A stretch of DNA of 64,000 bases from Duganella sp. CF458 (GTDB lineage: Bacteria; Pseudomonadota; Gammaproteobacteria; Burkholderiales; Burkholderiaceae_D), in contig NZ_FOOF01000008.1 of assembly GCF_900113115.1 (NCBI RefSeq), positions 1 to 64,000 on the forward strand. The letters run 5' to 3'. Below the pieces are notes generated by a model. The model did no database searches. It was not told the origin of the DNA and saw only the letters and a list, made by a program, of their open reading frames with translations. This document shows, one piece after another, positions 8,770 to 18,548 of this stretch (positions within the stretch are counted from its first letter, which is position 1; every line of letters begins with the position of its first letter). A program made the translations under genes and the position numbers.

Positions 8770-10157
8770 GTGAAAACCGATGCGCTAAGGATCGCCCTGC
8801 CGGCCCTGCTGGCGGGCGCGACACTGGCCGCTTGTGCCGGACTCCCCACAGTCTCACTAGACGACGCCAAGGCGGTGGCGGCCCAGGCGGCTCTGGTCGG
8901 GGACGCACATGGCAGATTGCCCGGTCCTGGCACGGAGCGGTTGCTGAAAAAGCGCTGGTCTTCATCAACACTGGACAGCAAGGCACTGGCCATCCTGGAA
9001 GAGGCGGCCACAGGTGTTCCTTTGATCGCTGGCAATAAGGTTGAGCTTCTGCTCGATGGGCCAGTGGCCATGGCCGAAATGGCAAAGTCCATTGCGGTTG
9101 CCAGGAACAGCATCAATTTCGAAACCTATGTCTTTGATTAGGATGAGCAAGGTGAACGATTTGCCGATCTGTTGATACTGAAGCAGCGCGAAGGAATCGT
9201 CGTCAACGTGATCTACGGCAGCGTGGGAACGATCAATGTGCCGCAGGCCTTCTTTGAGCGCATGCGTTCTTCCGGCATTCATTTACTGGCCTTCAATCCC
9301 GTCAATCCCGCGAAGCTGCGCGGCAGTGGCTGGAAGCTGAATAACCGCGGTCATCGCAAGCTATTGATCATCGATGGCAAGGTGGCTTTTACCGGCGGGG
9401 TCAACATCAGTGACACCTATGCCAACAGCTCGCTATTTCGTGCGCGCTTCGATCAGCGTGCCAACGGCAGGGACGATTCAGGCTGGCGCGATACCCATTT
9501 AAAGATCGAGGGACCCGCCGTACCTGCCTTGCAGTGGGCATTTGTTCAAGCATGGTTGGAACAGGATGCTGACGAGCTGAGGGGGGCGGATTATTTCCCG
9601 AAGCAGGTCGTGATGGGGGATAAGGTCGTCAGGGTGCTCGCCAGCGCGCCGCATGGACATTTTGAGATCTACAAGGCGCTACTCCTCGCGTTGCAGGAGG
9701 CGAAGCAGTCAATCTACATCACGTGCGCCTATTTTGTGCCGGATAAGCAGACGCTGTCGGCATTGACGAACGCAGCACGCGGGGTGTGGATGTGCAACTC
9801 GTGCTTCCCAGCATTTCAGACGCCGGCCTCGTGCGCCACGCCGGCAGGTCCAGCTACACACAACTCTTGGAAGCAGGGGGGCGAATCCACGAGCTGAAAC
9901 GCTCGGTGCTGCATGCGAAGACTGCAGTGGTGGATGGCGTCTGGTCAACGGTGGGGTCGACCAATATTGACCAGCGTAGTTTCGTGCACAACTACGCATT
10001 GAACGTGATCGTGATCGGCGATACCTTTGGTGCTGAGATGGCCAGCGCCTTCCAGGAAGACCTGCGCAATTCCAAGGAAGTGACGCTTAGCCAATGGCAG
10101 CGGCGTCCCCTTATGGAGCGGGCGCAGGAGTGGTTGGCAGAGCTGCTGAAGTATTAG
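8770..10157 (+). pseudogene. Phospholipase D-family (cardiolipin synthase-like) lipoprotein, disrupted
   Basis: The GTG at 8770 follows AGGAGAAGG and opens a frame with a lipoprotein signal (LPALLAGATLAAC). Both HKD catalytic motifs of the PLD superfamily are intact: GHRKLLIIDGKVAFTGGVN near 9350 and LHAKTAVVDGVWSTVGSTN near 9910. The family includes ClsC-like cardiolipin synthases and other phosphatidyltransferases. Two lesions break it. A TAG at 9139-9141 replaces a sense codon in the conserved YVFD-x-DE-x-G-x-RFADLL stretch. A one-base deletion or equivalent near 9782 shifts the frame between ALTNAARG and VDVQLVLPSISDAG. Sequence on both sides remains well conserved, so decay is recent or there are assembly errors. 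Confidence 0.8.
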
Positions 10158-10321
10158 CTCTAGGTGACCCGTGGGGGCAAGCCGCGCTTCGTCCGGCTCG
10201 TGCACCGGGCGCTGCTTCGCTGACGCGCGCAGGGCATGTGCGCCTACAACGATTCGATCGGCGCGCCACTATCATAAAGATACCTGAAGCAATGCAATGC
10301 AGTGTCACAAGGGAGCCAGCC

Positions 10322-10543
10322 ATGGAACTCTATCGCAGCCATGAAATCAACTGCGCCGCCAAGCGATCTTCATTGGGAAAGCCCACTGCAAGGTGGCGGT
10401 GCTATTTGAGCATCAGGCGTGTCGATGAAGGGCGGGTCAAGCACTATGAGGTCACGGTGACGACGTGGACAATTGACTCGGCACGCATGCTTGGATTGCT
10501 GTATGCGCGTGAGCATATTGACGCTGCATTTGGCATCGGATGA
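10322..10543 (+). CDS. Small hypothetical protein (73 aa), paralog of the gene at 34250
   Basis: It begins MELYRSHEINCAAKRSSLGK and continues with RWRCYLSIRR and a helix ending REHIDAAFGIG. It aligns along its whole length with the 76-aa product at 34250-34480 (YRGYEIDCSTVRATLGKPSA, then KERIDDALGIE). Conservative replacements at many positions argue that both are translated. A GGGAGC ribosome site precedes the ATG. It is probably a small alpha/beta protein with no membrane segment. Function unknown; the family appears lineage-restricted. Confidence 0.65.
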   Translation: MELYRSHEINCAAKRSSLGKPTARWRCYLSIRRVDEGRVKHYEVTVTTWTIDSARMLGLLYAREHIDAAFGIG

Positions 10544-10768
10544 TCTTCGTCGGTATGGGCGGTCCGCCGATGGGGCGCCAGGCCCGGTCACCCATCACTG
10601 CACGGGTTTTGGCTACCAGGCGCATGCATGCTGGCCTTTGCCAACCGGCTTCGTGGTGCTGACTGCATGCAGGCAGGCGGGCCGCGATCTGGCTTGGTCA
10701 ATCCACTTGCTTGGCTGGACAAAATGGACCACAGCGAAGTCGTTCGCTTCGTTGAACCGGAGATGACA

Positions 10769-11572
10769 ATGAACATCCTACTTGACACCGTACTCGCAAC
10801 TTGCGGGTTGATGATCTGCGCGCAAGCAGTGGCGCAAATCACGCTGTATCAAGGCGAAGGCTGGCGTGGTCGCGCCGTCTCCATTTCCGACATTGCCGAC
10901 GACTTACGTCGCGTCGGTTTCAATGATCGCGCTTCATCCGCCGTGATTGAGCGCGGGCGTTGGGAAGTCTGTGAAGATGCCGAATTCCATGGGCTATGTA
11001 GAGTTTTGCAGCAAGGGAGCTATGATTCACTTGCTGGCATGGGATTGAATGATCGTATTTCTTCAGTTCGGCCGGTGCGGGGCTACGCGCATGATGCCCG
11101 CATGGCGCCCACACCATTGCCGCAGCCTTAATATGAGTACCGCCAGCGCCCGCACGAGCGGAGGTATGATGCCCGAGTCACCTCAGTACGTGCGGTGGTA
11201 GGGCCACCTGAGCAACGTTGCTGGATAGAGCGGCGCCAGGTTGCAAGGTCAAACGATATGAATACTGCCGGCGGCGCCATCGTGGGAGCCTTGCTTGGTG
11301 GCGTCTTGGGGCATCAGGTTGGCGGAGGAACGGGCCGCGACATCGCGACGGTCGGCGGCGCATTGGCCGGCGCAGCGATCGGATCGAACATGGGAGGCGA
11401 TGGCCGCGGTAATTATGGCCAAGATGTGCGCCGTTGCGAAGAAGTCGCCAGCACGATGCCAGCATATTGGGATGTCACGTACCAGCATCGCGGCATCAAT
11501 CATCGCGTGCAGTTGGCGACGGAGCCGGGCGAGTTCATTCAGGTCAACGAGGACGGCCTGCCGCGCATGTAG
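10769..11572 (+). pseudogene. Beta/gamma-crystallin plus glycine-zipper envelope protein, split by one stop codon
   Basis: The frame opens at ATG 10769 (GGAG seven bases upstream) with a signal peptide ending AQAVAQ. A beta/gamma-crystallin-like module follows (TLYQGEGWRGRAV, FNDRASSAVIERGRWEVCED, GLNDRISSVRPV). After an in-frame TAA at 11129-11131 the same frame continues YEYRQRPHERRYDARVTSVR, AVVGPPEQRCWIER and a glycine-zipper segment (GGAIVGALLGGVLGHQVGGG, then GGALAGAAIGSNMGGD). It ends with WDVTYQHRGINHRVQ. I recall the two modules as one protein of about 260 aa in related bacteria, so the TAA is most likely a nonsense mutation. The 5' part alone could still be secreted. The 3' part has an internal ATG at 11258. 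Confidence 0.75.
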
Positions 11573-12175
11573 CGACGGGACGATGGGGCTAGTGGTATGA
11601 GATGGCAGCCGCGGATGATTCGTCAGGCACGACCATCGGCCCTGGCCGCTGTGCTGGCAGAATCCTATGAACTGGGCCAGGCGACCAGTCTGTTGGTTGG
11701 TCAATCGCTGGCGGTGCTCTAGTCGCCCAGGATGCATACTGCCGTGTTGGTCTCGCAAAGACCGCGATTCCATGGGCGGCACGGTGGCGCGGGCCTTGCT
11801 GGTACGGCGAATGCCGCGCGAGTTCAGGCAGCGCAGCAGGGGGGGGCGCTTGGCACTGCTCGACTACATTCACGCCGATGTTAGTGTGCCGGGAGGAAAT
11901 TGCACGGTCCATGCGGTACTTAACCGGAGGGGTTTTTACCGACAGGAAAGAAAATTGGCCGTGCCAGCGTCAAGTAGGTCAGCACCTTGGCCACCACCAC
12001 AAACTGGCGTCGCGCAAGCCGGCTCTATCGCGTCCAGTGGGTGATGGTATATGATTTAACATTGCAACCGTTCTCGAATGACTTCCAGCCATTTGCACAG
12101 GACTGATTTGGCGCTGTCCTGCCTGAATGCATGCAATGTCCGATTGGATCAAATTCGCTGTGTATTCAGATTGAT
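11573..12175. other. Intergenic stretch without a supported gene
   Basis: About 600 bases before the KaiC-like operon. Frames on both strands are short and unlike known families. The AT-rich part around 12045-12060 is a reasonable place for the operon promoter, but I cannot define its elements. Confidence 0.35.
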
Positions 12176-12592
12176 ATGGAAAACCCTGGGGCTCGGCGCC
12201 AACAGATCAAGGATTTACTTTCTTCACTGCCAGCTGGCGAGCCGGGCAGTGCGCTTGTCACATTGTTGCGACCCCTGCGCCTACAGGTCGCGTCGCTGGT
12301 TAGCGAAGATGGCTTCAATTTCCTCCTTGAGCGAACCGTCTTCCTGACTGGCCAATCATTTCAATGGATCAACGCGGAACCTGCCGCCGGCGCGGAGAGA
12401 GAACTGGACACCTTACGGGCGAAGTTGGCAACCCGTACCCACGAGGACGCACTGGCGGCGAGCACGTTCCTGCTGTCGAGTTTTGTTGACCTCGTGGCTT
12501 CTTTAATTGGCGACTCCCTGACCGATGGCATTTTGCGTGCGGCGTGGGGGGGCGATGCCCTAGGCACCTTGGGCGAGGATAAGCAAACATGA
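12176..12592 (+). CDS. Conserved helical protein upstream of the KaiC-like gene (138 aa)
   Basis: The protein starts MENPGARRQQIKDLLSSLPA and is mostly predicted helix, with a hydrophobic central stretch (STFLLSSFVDLVASLIGDSL, about residues 93-112). It ends in an ATGA overlap with the KaiC-like gene at 12589, so the two are probably translated together and may act together. It is unlike KaiA or KaiB. I do not recognise a named family. It could be an accessory or regulatory partner of the ATPase, inferred from position only. Confidence 0.65.
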   Translation: MENPGARRQQIKDLLSSLPAGEPGSALVTLLRPLRLQVASLVSEDGFNFLLERTVFLTGQSFQWINAEPAAGAERELDTLRAKLATRTHEDALAASTFLLSSFVDLVASLIGDSLTDGILRAAWGGDALGTLGEDKQT

Positions 12593-14070
12593 GCAATAAG
12601 GTAATCATCAAACGCCTGGCAACGGGTATCCCCGGCCTGGACGAATTGCTCGGAGGTGGTATCCCGGAATTCTCGTTCAACCTCATCGCAGGCGCACCTG
12701 GATGCGGGAAAACGACGCTGGCGCACCAACTCATGTTTTCCTTGGCGGGACCGGATTGCCGCGCCATATTCTTCACCGTGTTGGGGGAACCTACGATGAA
12801 GATGCTGCGTTACCAGCAGCAATTTTCCTTCTTTGATCTGAAGAAGGCCGGGCAAGCCGTCAAGTTTGTGAACCTCGCAGATGAAATCCTGACTGGCGAC
12901 TATGACCTGGTGCTGGCGCGTATTGCGGAGGAAACCAAGGCCTTTATGCCCAGCCTGATCTTCGTGGACTCCTTCCGCTCCATCGTCCAGGCCAGTGATT
13001 ACAACGACAAAGGGCCGGCCGATTTGCAGCATTTTGTCCAGCGCCTGTCGATGCAGATGACCAGTTGGCATGCGACGACCTTCTTGATTGGCGAGTACGT
13101 CGAGAACGAGTCACAGACTGGCCCGGTGTACACCATTGCTGACGGCATATTCTGGCTGTCGCAAAGTGCACAGCGCAACTCGGTCGTGCGCAAGATACAG
13201 ATCGTCAAGATGCGGGGCCAGGCCAATAGTCCAGGTTCGCACACGTTCCGAATCAGTAAGGACGGCCTGCACATCTTCCCGCGCGCCGTGGTCTCGCGCA
13301 GCTTGGCGCCAAGAAGCGATCGCCATGCGCCTGCTGCACAGCGGCGCCTGTCGACCGGTGTCGCCGACTTGGACCAGATGCTGGGCGGTGGCATTCCGGT
13401 CGGCTATTCGGCGTTGCTGGTGGGCCCGTCGGGCTCTGGCAAGACCGTGCTGGCGACCGAGTTCCTGGCGGAGGGCGTGCGCAACGGCGAGACCGGCGTC
13501 ATTGCTGCCTTCGAGAAAAGCCCCAGCCAGTTGCTGAGCCAGAAACTCGATGATCTGGTCCAGGCAGGTAGAATCGGCGTCATCGATACGCATTCGCTCG
13601 ACCTCTCGATCGATGAAACATTGTACGAAATGGTGACCATGATCCGCGCGCTCGACGCCAAGCGCGTGGTAATCGATTCGCTGTCGGGGTTCGAACTCGC
13701 GTTGGCGCCGGCATTCCAGGATGATTTCCGCGAATCGCTGTACCGCCTGGTGGCTGTCTTGACCAGCATGGGCGTGACGGTATTGATGACCACGGAACTG
13801 GAGGACCGCTATACGGACCTGCGCTTCAGCCCCTACGGCAACGCGTTCCTGGCGGACGCCATCATCATGCAGCGCTATATTGAAATGGCGGGCGAATTCA
13901 GGCGCGTGATCTCGGTCGTGAAGGTGCGCGGAAGCGGTCACAGCAAGGCCATTCGCCTGTTTGATATTGCGGACGACAAGATTGTGATCGGTCCGGGGCT
14001 CAGTGAATACGAGGGCATCTTGTCGGGTTGCCCGATCAAGGCGCAGCGGACTGATACCTCCGAACCATAG
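12589..14070 (+). CDS. KaiC-like double-domain RecA-family ATPase
   Basis: A 493-aa protein with two tandem KaiC domains. Domain 1 opens ATGIPGLDELLGGGIPE with Walker A GAPGCGKTT (about residues 35-43) and Walker B LIFVDSFRS. Domain 2 opens STGVADLDQMLGGGIPVGY with Walker A GPSGSGKT (about residues 279-286) and Walker B RVVIDSLSGFE. Cyanobacterial KaiC is a hexameric clock ATPase/autokinase; outside cyanobacteria KaiC-like proteins act in stress and signalling with histidine kinases. The paired catalytic Glu of KaiC are only partly kept (VLGE in domain 1, AFEK in domain 2), so I do not assign autokinase activity. No kaiA or kaiB is present. It is followed after 8 bp by a GGDEF-EAL gene and then a kinase, suggesting one signalling operon. 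Confidence 0.85.
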   Translation: MSNKVIIKRLATGIPGLDELLGGGIPEFSFNLIAGAPGCGKTTLAHQLMFSLAGPDCRAIFFTVLGEPTMKMLRYQQQFSFFDLKKAGQAVKFVNLADEILTGDYDLVLARIAEETKAFMPSLIFVDSFRSIVQASDYNDKGPADLQHFVQRLSMQMTSWHATTFLIGEYVENESQTGPVYTIADGIFWLSQSAQRNSVVRKIQIVKMRGQANSPGSHTFRISKDGLHIFPRAVVSRSLAPRSDRHAPAAQRRLSTGVADLDQMLGGGIPVGYSALLVGPSGSGKTVLATEFLAEGVRNGETGVIAAFEKSPSQLLSQKLDDLVQAGRIGVIDTHSLDLSIDETLYEMVTMIRALDAKRVVIDSLSGFELALAPAFQDDFRESLYRLVAVLTSMGVTVLMTTELEDRYTDLRFSPYGNAFLADAIIMQRYIEMAGEFRRVISVVKVRGSGHSKAIRLFDIADDKIVIGPGLSEYEGILSGCPIKAQRTDTSEP

Positions 14071-14078
14071 GAGGAGGT

Positions 14079-15647
14079 ATGGACTCCTGGGAGGAACGGC
14101 GGAAGACCAGGCGAGACCGGCGCTTAGACACCGGCAAGCCAGTTGTCGCCGCGCAAGCACCACTCCAGGCAGGACGCCGTCAACGGCGATCCAAGGCATC
14201 TCCCATGCCCGACCTGATCGCGCTCGAGAACGCGCGCCTGCAAGATGAATTGCGCGACCATATTGGCCGACTGCAGGAAGCCAATCGACAGTTGGTCATC
14301 TCGAGTGTCAATGCGCGAGAATTGGCGGAACAATTGCACGCCGCCCAGGCCGAGATGGTGCATCTCGCGCATCACGATCACCTCACCACCCTGCCCAATC
14401 GCCGACAGTTCAAGAAGCAGCTTGCCGATCGCATTGCACATGCTGGGGCGCATGGCTGTAAGCTGGCCTTGCTCTTTATTGACCTTGACCGGTTCAAGGT
14501 GGTCAACGATTCCCTCGGCCATGGCGTGGGTGACCTGTTGCTGCAAGCCGTTGCACAGCGCCTGGCTGCCAGCGTGCGCGGCACGGACGCCGTATGCCGC
14601 GAAGGCGGTGACGAGTTTGTCGCCATGCTGGCCGATGTGGCGCACGCGGAGGATGTTTCGGCCCGCGTCACCCATATCCATCACCTGCTGACCGCACCGT
14701 ACACCATCGCGCAGCACGTGCTACACATTGGCGCCAGCATTGGCATCAGCATCTATCCGGACGACGTCGCGGATCTTGAGGCGCTGATGCGCAGTGCCGA
14801 CATTGCGATGTATAGCGTCAAGGAACATGGTCGCAACAGTTTTGCGTTCTTCGAGCCCCCCATGGATGTGCGTGCCATGGCGCGGCATCACATGGAGGTG
14901 AGCCTGCGCAATGCCCTGGAGCGACACGAATTCGTGTTGTATTACCAGGCACAGGTCAATCTTGCCAGCAGCCGTACTGCCGGCGCAGAAGCCTTGATTC
15001 GCTGGCACCATCCAACCAAGGGGCTGCTGCTGCCCAAGGCATTCATCGGTATTGCCGAGGAGTGCGGCATCATCAAGCAGATCGATCGCTGGGTACTGCG
15101 TGAAGCCTGCCTGCAAGCCAAGTCGTGGCAGGACGCCGGCTATGCGCTGGAGACCATCAGTGTCAATATCTCGGGGCAGGAATTCGAATCCGCCGACTTT
15201 CTGCCGACGGTCTTTTCGACCTTGAACCAGAGCGGGTTACCTCCTCAATCGCTCGAACTGGAACTCACGGAAGGCACCTTGATGCGCGATAGTGCTGCGA
15301 CGATCGAGAAACTTGAGACCTTGCGTGCGGCCGGAATCCGCATTGCCATCGACGATTTCGGCACTGGCTATTCCAGCTTGGGTTACTTGCGGCGCTTCCC
15401 GATCGACACCCTCAAGATCGACCAGACGTTCGTCGCGGACATCCATCCCGGTTCCGACGATGTGCTGGTCGATACGGTGATCAGTATTGGCAACCGGTTG
15501 CGCCATCATGTCGTTGCCGAGGGCATTGAAACGGTGGAGCAACTGGACTTCCTCAGGGAGCACGCTTGTGACACCGGTCAGGGATTTCACCTGTCGCCCC
15601 CGTTGCCAGCAGCGGAGTTCGCGCAGGCGCTGGCTGGCAACAGGTAA
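14079..15647 (+). CDS. GGDEF-EAL c-di-GMP turnover protein
   Basis: A 522-aa cytoplasmic protein. The N-terminal 95 residues are charged and then coiled-coil-like (ENARLQDELRDHIGRLQEAN). The GGDEF domain has DHLTTLPNRRQF, an inhibitory-site RGTD five residues before EGGDEFVAML, and the usual DLDRFKVVNDSLGH. The EAL domain has GAEALIRWHHP, SVNISGQEF, ELTEGTLM and DDFGTGYSSLGYLRRF, so both cyclase and phosphodiesterase motifs look intact. It starts at the ATG at 14079, behind an AGGAGG site, 8 bp after the KaiC-like stop. The operon position suggests that its activity is tuned by the KaiC-like protein or the adjacent kinase. Confidence 0.88.
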   Translation: MDSWEERRKTRRDRRLDTGKPVVAAQAPLQAGRRQRRSKASPMPDLIALENARLQDELRDHIGRLQEANRQLVISSVNARELAEQLHAAQAEMVHLAHHDHLTTLPNRRQFKKQLADRIAHAGAHGCKLALLFIDLDRFKVVNDSLGHGVGDLLLQAVAQRLAASVRGTDAVCREGGDEFVAMLADVAHAEDVSARVTHIHHLLTAPYTIAQHVLHIGASIGISIYPDDVADLEALMRSADIAMYSVKEHGRNSFAFFEPPMDVRAMARHHMEVSLRNALERHEFVLYYQAQVNLASSRTAGAEALIRWHHPTKGLLLPKAFIGIAEECGIIKQIDRWVLREACLQAKSWQDAGYALETISVNISGQEFESADFLPTVFSTLNQSGLPPQSLELELTEGTLMRDSAATIEKLETLRAAGIRIAIDDFGTGYSSLGYLRRFPIDTLKIDQTFVADIHPGSDDVLVDTVISIGNRLRHHVVAEGIETVEQLDFLREHACDTGQGFHLSPPLPAAEFAQALAGNR

Positions 15648-15725
15648 GGGAATAGCGCTTGACTTCCACTGTGGGAGGAATATCGTGGCAGGATGCTAGT
15701 TCGCTAGCGCCAATCGGGGACTCGG

Positions 15726-16568
15726 ATGGAACCGCGTGATGGTGAGCCTGGTACTGGACTACCCAGCGACAGCGCACTGATCGCGAGTCTGCGCGAGGCA
15801 AACCTGCATCTCCTGTGTGCCGCGTTGAGCGCACGTGATTTGCAGGCCGAGGCGGAAGTTGCCCTGACGAATCAGGACCACTTTTTTGCCGTGCTGGCCC
15901 ATGAACTGCGTGCCCCGTTGGCCCCGATCAAGCTGGTCGCCACGGCTCTAGGTGCGCTGGCGGCAAGCGACGATAGCTTACCGCGGCTGCGCCGGACACT
16001 GACCCGGCAGCTTGACTACCTGGTACACATGGTCAACGGACTGGATGATGTCACGCGCATCAGGAATGGAAAACTGGCGCTCGACCTGCATGATGTCAGG
16101 GTGTCCGACGCGCTGGTGACAGCACTGGAAATGGTGCGACCGTTGACCGAAGCCCGGCAGCAACAACTGACTGCCCAAGTGCAGCAGGATCCACTGCTGG
16201 TATGCGGCGACCATGAACGACTGGTTCAGGTGTTCTTTAATCTCTTATCGAACGCCGTCAAATTCACGCCCTCGCAGGGACTGATTTCGGTGCTCGTCAA
16301 GCGTAGTGGCGATTGCGCCAGTATTGCGATCCAGGATAACGGCCCTGGCATCGCATCCGTGTTTCTTCCCTTCATGTTCGATATGTTTGCGCAGAGTGGC
16401 GCACCGCAGAATCATTCGCGGGCGGGTTCGGGTATTGGTCTTTCACTGGCCCGTTCTCTGGTGGAAATGCATGGCGGCTCAGTGAGAATTGACAGCCCAA
16501 CACCCGGCGCAGGCTGTACTGCCACCGTCCTGCTGCCGCTCATATCCTCTCGATCAGGCGGCACGTAA
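15726..16568 (+). CDS. Soluble sensor histidine kinase in the KaiC-like operon
   Basis: A 280-aa protein that consists almost only of the kinase core. The short N-terminus (about 50 residues) has no recognised sensor domain. The H-box is FAVLAHELRAPLAPIK, with N-box FFNLLSNAVKFTPS, G1 DNGPGIAS and G2 AGSGIGLSLARSLVEMHGG. Input is probably received from a protein partner, and the operon partner is a KaiC-like ATPase, which recalls the cyanobacterial KaiC-SasA pairing. This protein lacks the KaiB-like SasA sensor domain, so that link is an analogy. The partner response regulator is not adjacent. Confidence 0.85.
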   Translation: MEPRDGEPGTGLPSDSALIASLREANLHLLCAALSARDLQAEAEVALTNQDHFFAVLAHELRAPLAPIKLVATALGALAASDDSLPRLRRTLTRQLDYLVHMVNGLDDVTRIRNGKLALDLHDVRVSDALVTALEMVRPLTEARQQQLTAQVQQDPLLVCGDHERLVQVFFNLLSNAVKFTPSQGLISVLVKRSGDCASIAIQDNGPGIASVFLPFMFDMFAQSGAPQNHSRAGSGIGLSLARSLVEMHGGSVRIDSPTPGAGCTATVLLPLISSRSGGT

Positions 16569-16620
16569 AGAATGAAAATAACCGCAGCGATGACCAAACA
16601 CCCGTCGAAGAGCATCCGAG

Positions 16621-16803
16621 ATGGACATTGAGCGCCGGATTGACCTCCCGCTTGCCGAGGTCGTGAGAAAGGGCTTTGAGCTGAACTTCAGCCGAGGCTT
16701 TCGGATCAGTGGAGCGTTCTTACGGACGTATCGTGTTCCCCCGAAGGTAGTCGTCCGCGTGATTAACTACGGACCGCGTCGAACGTCGGATCGGGAGCAA
16801 TAG
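16621..16803 (+). CDS. Small helical protein of the dispersed RV[LI] family (60 aa)
   Basis: This 60-aa protein consists almost only of the recurring module: AEVVRKGFELNFSRGFRISG, then AFLRTYRVPPKVVVRVINY. The pattern is helix, Gly, A-FLR, VP, V-x-RVI, the same spacing as genes at 24944, 29255, 40950, 41465 and 52756. It sits about 50 bases after the KaiC-operon kinase and ahead of another small gene at 16851, so it may be read from the same transcript. The ribosome site is weak. Function unknown. Confidence 0.6.
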   Translation: MDIERRIDLPLAEVVRKGFELNFSRGFRISGAFLRTYRVPPKVVVRVINYGPRRTSDREQ

Positions 16804-16850
16804 CGAAGCTGGTTGAGTGTCAGAGGTCAGGTGTTTACTACGGAGGTGAT

Positions 16851-17057
16851 ATGCCAATCTATCGCGCTGAAGGATTGCGCGCGTATGCCGAATTCGAAGC
16901 AGCGCTTGCTGAGGAGCACCAGGTGGTCCATGAACTGGCTCAATGTGTCAAGATCGACGTATACAACCTGGTGGCCAGTGACCTTTTTGATCGAGTGAAA
17001 ATCGCGCACGAGAAGATGCTAGCAGCCTACGCGACTATCGAGTGCTTCAGGCAATAA
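16851..17057 (+). CDS. Small hypothetical protein (68 aa)
   Basis: The ATG at 16851 follows ACGGAGGTGAT, a strong ribosome site. The product MPIYRAEGLRAYAEFEAALA continues as an acidic, helix-rich chain (EEHQVVHELAQCVKIDVYNL) and ends TIECFRQ. A truncated copy lies at 3415-3500, where the same EFEAA-x2-AEEH motif is recognisable. I know of no family. It may be co-transcribed with the 60-aa gene just upstream. Confidence 0.65.
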   Translation: MPIYRAEGLRAYAEFEAALAEEHQVVHELAQCVKIDVYNLVASDLFDRVKIAHEKMLAAYATIECFRQ

Positions 17058-17408
17058 CTTCCTTTCGGGTTGCAGTGTTCAGCCTTGACTGTTTCGGAGC
17101 GGCTGCATAGCTGTGGTGAGTACGTCGTGACGCAACGTGCGATCCGCCGGTTGGTGGCGGGCGGCCCGAACAAGGTGGTCCTGGTCGAGATGGTTCAACG
17201 GGCAAACGCCAGGTCGCGCGTGTTGGACATTTCAGTTGCTGACGATGGCCTGGTTCAGACGACCGAACTTGCACCAGCGGATTGAGGGAGATACACCAGT
17301 TCTATCGGGGGACAACGACGAGCATTCTCAACCTGCGAAGGCGCCTGGACGAGTCCAGCGAAGCGCGAAAAGTCGTGAAACTGTGGGCAGGATCGGGTTG
17401 AATGCCGA
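17058..17408 (+). other. Intergenic stretch with possible short genes
   Basis: A plus-strand frame at 17070-17285 (TTG start) encodes a protein-like chain (YVVTQRAIRRLVAGGPNKVV, then RVLDISVADDGLVQ). A second, at about 17282-17401 (TTG start), encodes EIHQFYRGTTTSILNLRRRL and ends before the convergent hydrolase gene. Neither has a good ribosome site or a recognised family, so I do not call them genes. They may be a decayed or unusually started pair. Confidence 0.3.
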
Positions 17409-18548
17409 CTATTTGCCGCGTTCTAATGACTCCACCGTATCGAAGATGTGGGCAAGCGCGCCTTCCATGGCATCCGCGGTAGCGTCGCCGCTTTGGTTGG
17501 TGATGATGAAGACGCCCAGATCGTACTTGGGCACGAGGTAAATGTAGCATTGGGCGCGCGGCACGCCGCCGTGGTGGACGTAATGGGTGCCCAGTTGGCG
17601 ATTCTGGCCGATGTTCCAGAAGTAGCCGATGCTGAAATCATCTTTGAAATGCACGAGCGGTTTGTGCGACTCGATGACCGCTGGTTGTGAACTCAACTGC
17701 AGGCGCAGGTATTTCAGCATGTCCGGGATCGTTGCCTTGAGGTTACCGGCCGCGCCCCAGGGAAGTTGGGGCATCGGCGTCGTCGCGACAGGGTTGTCGC
17801 TGTGGTAGCCAGGCGCCAGCCGACGGGAAGCATCAGCAGGTAAGCGCAGCCAGACTTCGTGCATGTTGGCTTCGCGTGCCAGGAATTTCGCGAGCAGTAA
17901 TTCGTACGGTTCGCCGTAGATTCGTTCAAGCGTGTGTGCAATCAATTCAGTCGCTGCACTCGAATATGCATAGTTCTTGCCGAGCGGGCCCTCGATATGA
18001 ACCTCGTGCAGGTCGTTCCAGAATTGCGGCTTCCCGTAGTTTGCGTAAGCAAGATTGAGCTTCCCGGGTGCCGAATGCTCCGTGAAATCCCTCAATATCG
18101 TATTCACATGCAGCGGCAACATTCCCGGCAGGCCACTGGTGTGCGTGATCAGGTGGCGTATGCGGATCGCTTCGCCGCGGTACTGTAAATTTGAATAGTC
18201 GGACGGCAGGTACCGTTGGAGTGGATCGTCGATGGTCGCCTTACCCTCGGTAACTGCATTGGCCAGCATCAACCCGGCGAAGGTCTTACTGACCGAGCCG
18301 ATCTCGTACAGTGTCGAGTCATTGGGCCGGTTCCCTTTGCCGGTTTGCAGTTCGCCAGCGTGCAGGATGAATTCTTTGCCGTGATAGACGACTGCGATCG
18401 AGGTGGCGTGCAGCAATGTTGATTGGAGCAAGGTCGTTGCAGTTTGCTCGATCGCCGCCGGAACATCGCGTGCTGATGTGGAGACTGCAGGTTTGCAGGC
18501 AGCCAGCAGGAACCCGATTCCAGTCATTGCGACAAAAAGTTTGATCAT
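17409..18548 (-). CDS. Beta-lactamase-fold (class C / esterase-like) serine hydrolase lipoprotein
   Basis: A 379-aa protein with a lipoprotein signal (GIGFLLAAC). It has the SxxK motif SVSK in LYEIGSVSKTFAGLM (about residues 84-98), a YSS element in NYAYSSAATELIAH corresponding to the Y-x-[SN] motif, and HHGG near the C-terminus in the position of the KTG box. The last suggests an esterase or peptidase-type penicillin-binding-protein relative more than a true AmpC, because AmpC keeps KTG. The lipidation motif predicts attachment to the outer or inner membrane facing the periplasm. It is convergent with the upstream small genes and divergent from the PNPOx-like gene. Confidence 0.82.
   Translation of the reverse strand: MIKLFVAMTGIGFLLAACKPAVSTSARDVPAAIEQTATTLLQSTLLHATSIAVVYHGKEFILHAGELQTGKGNRPNDSTLYEIGSVSKTFAGLMLANAVTEGKATIDDPLQRYLPSDYSNLQYRGEAIRIRHLITHTSGLPGMLPLHVNTILRDFTEHSAPGKLNLAYANYGKPQFWNDLHEVHIEGPLGKNYAYSSAATELIAHTLERIYGEPYELLLAKFLAREANMHEVWLRLPADASRRLAPGYHSDNPVATTPMPQLPWGAAGNLKATIPDMLKYLRLQLSSQPAVIESHKPLVHFKDDFSIGYFWNIGQNRQLGTHYVHHGGVPRAQCYIYLVPKYDLGVFIITNQSGDATADAMEGALAHIFDTVESLERGK

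Noticed and set aside
8520..9116. A 199-residue N-terminal extension of the kinase at 7383
   Set aside because: It overlaps the divergent PLD gene and is Ser/Pro/Ala-rich. The kinase family begins at the ATG at 8519.
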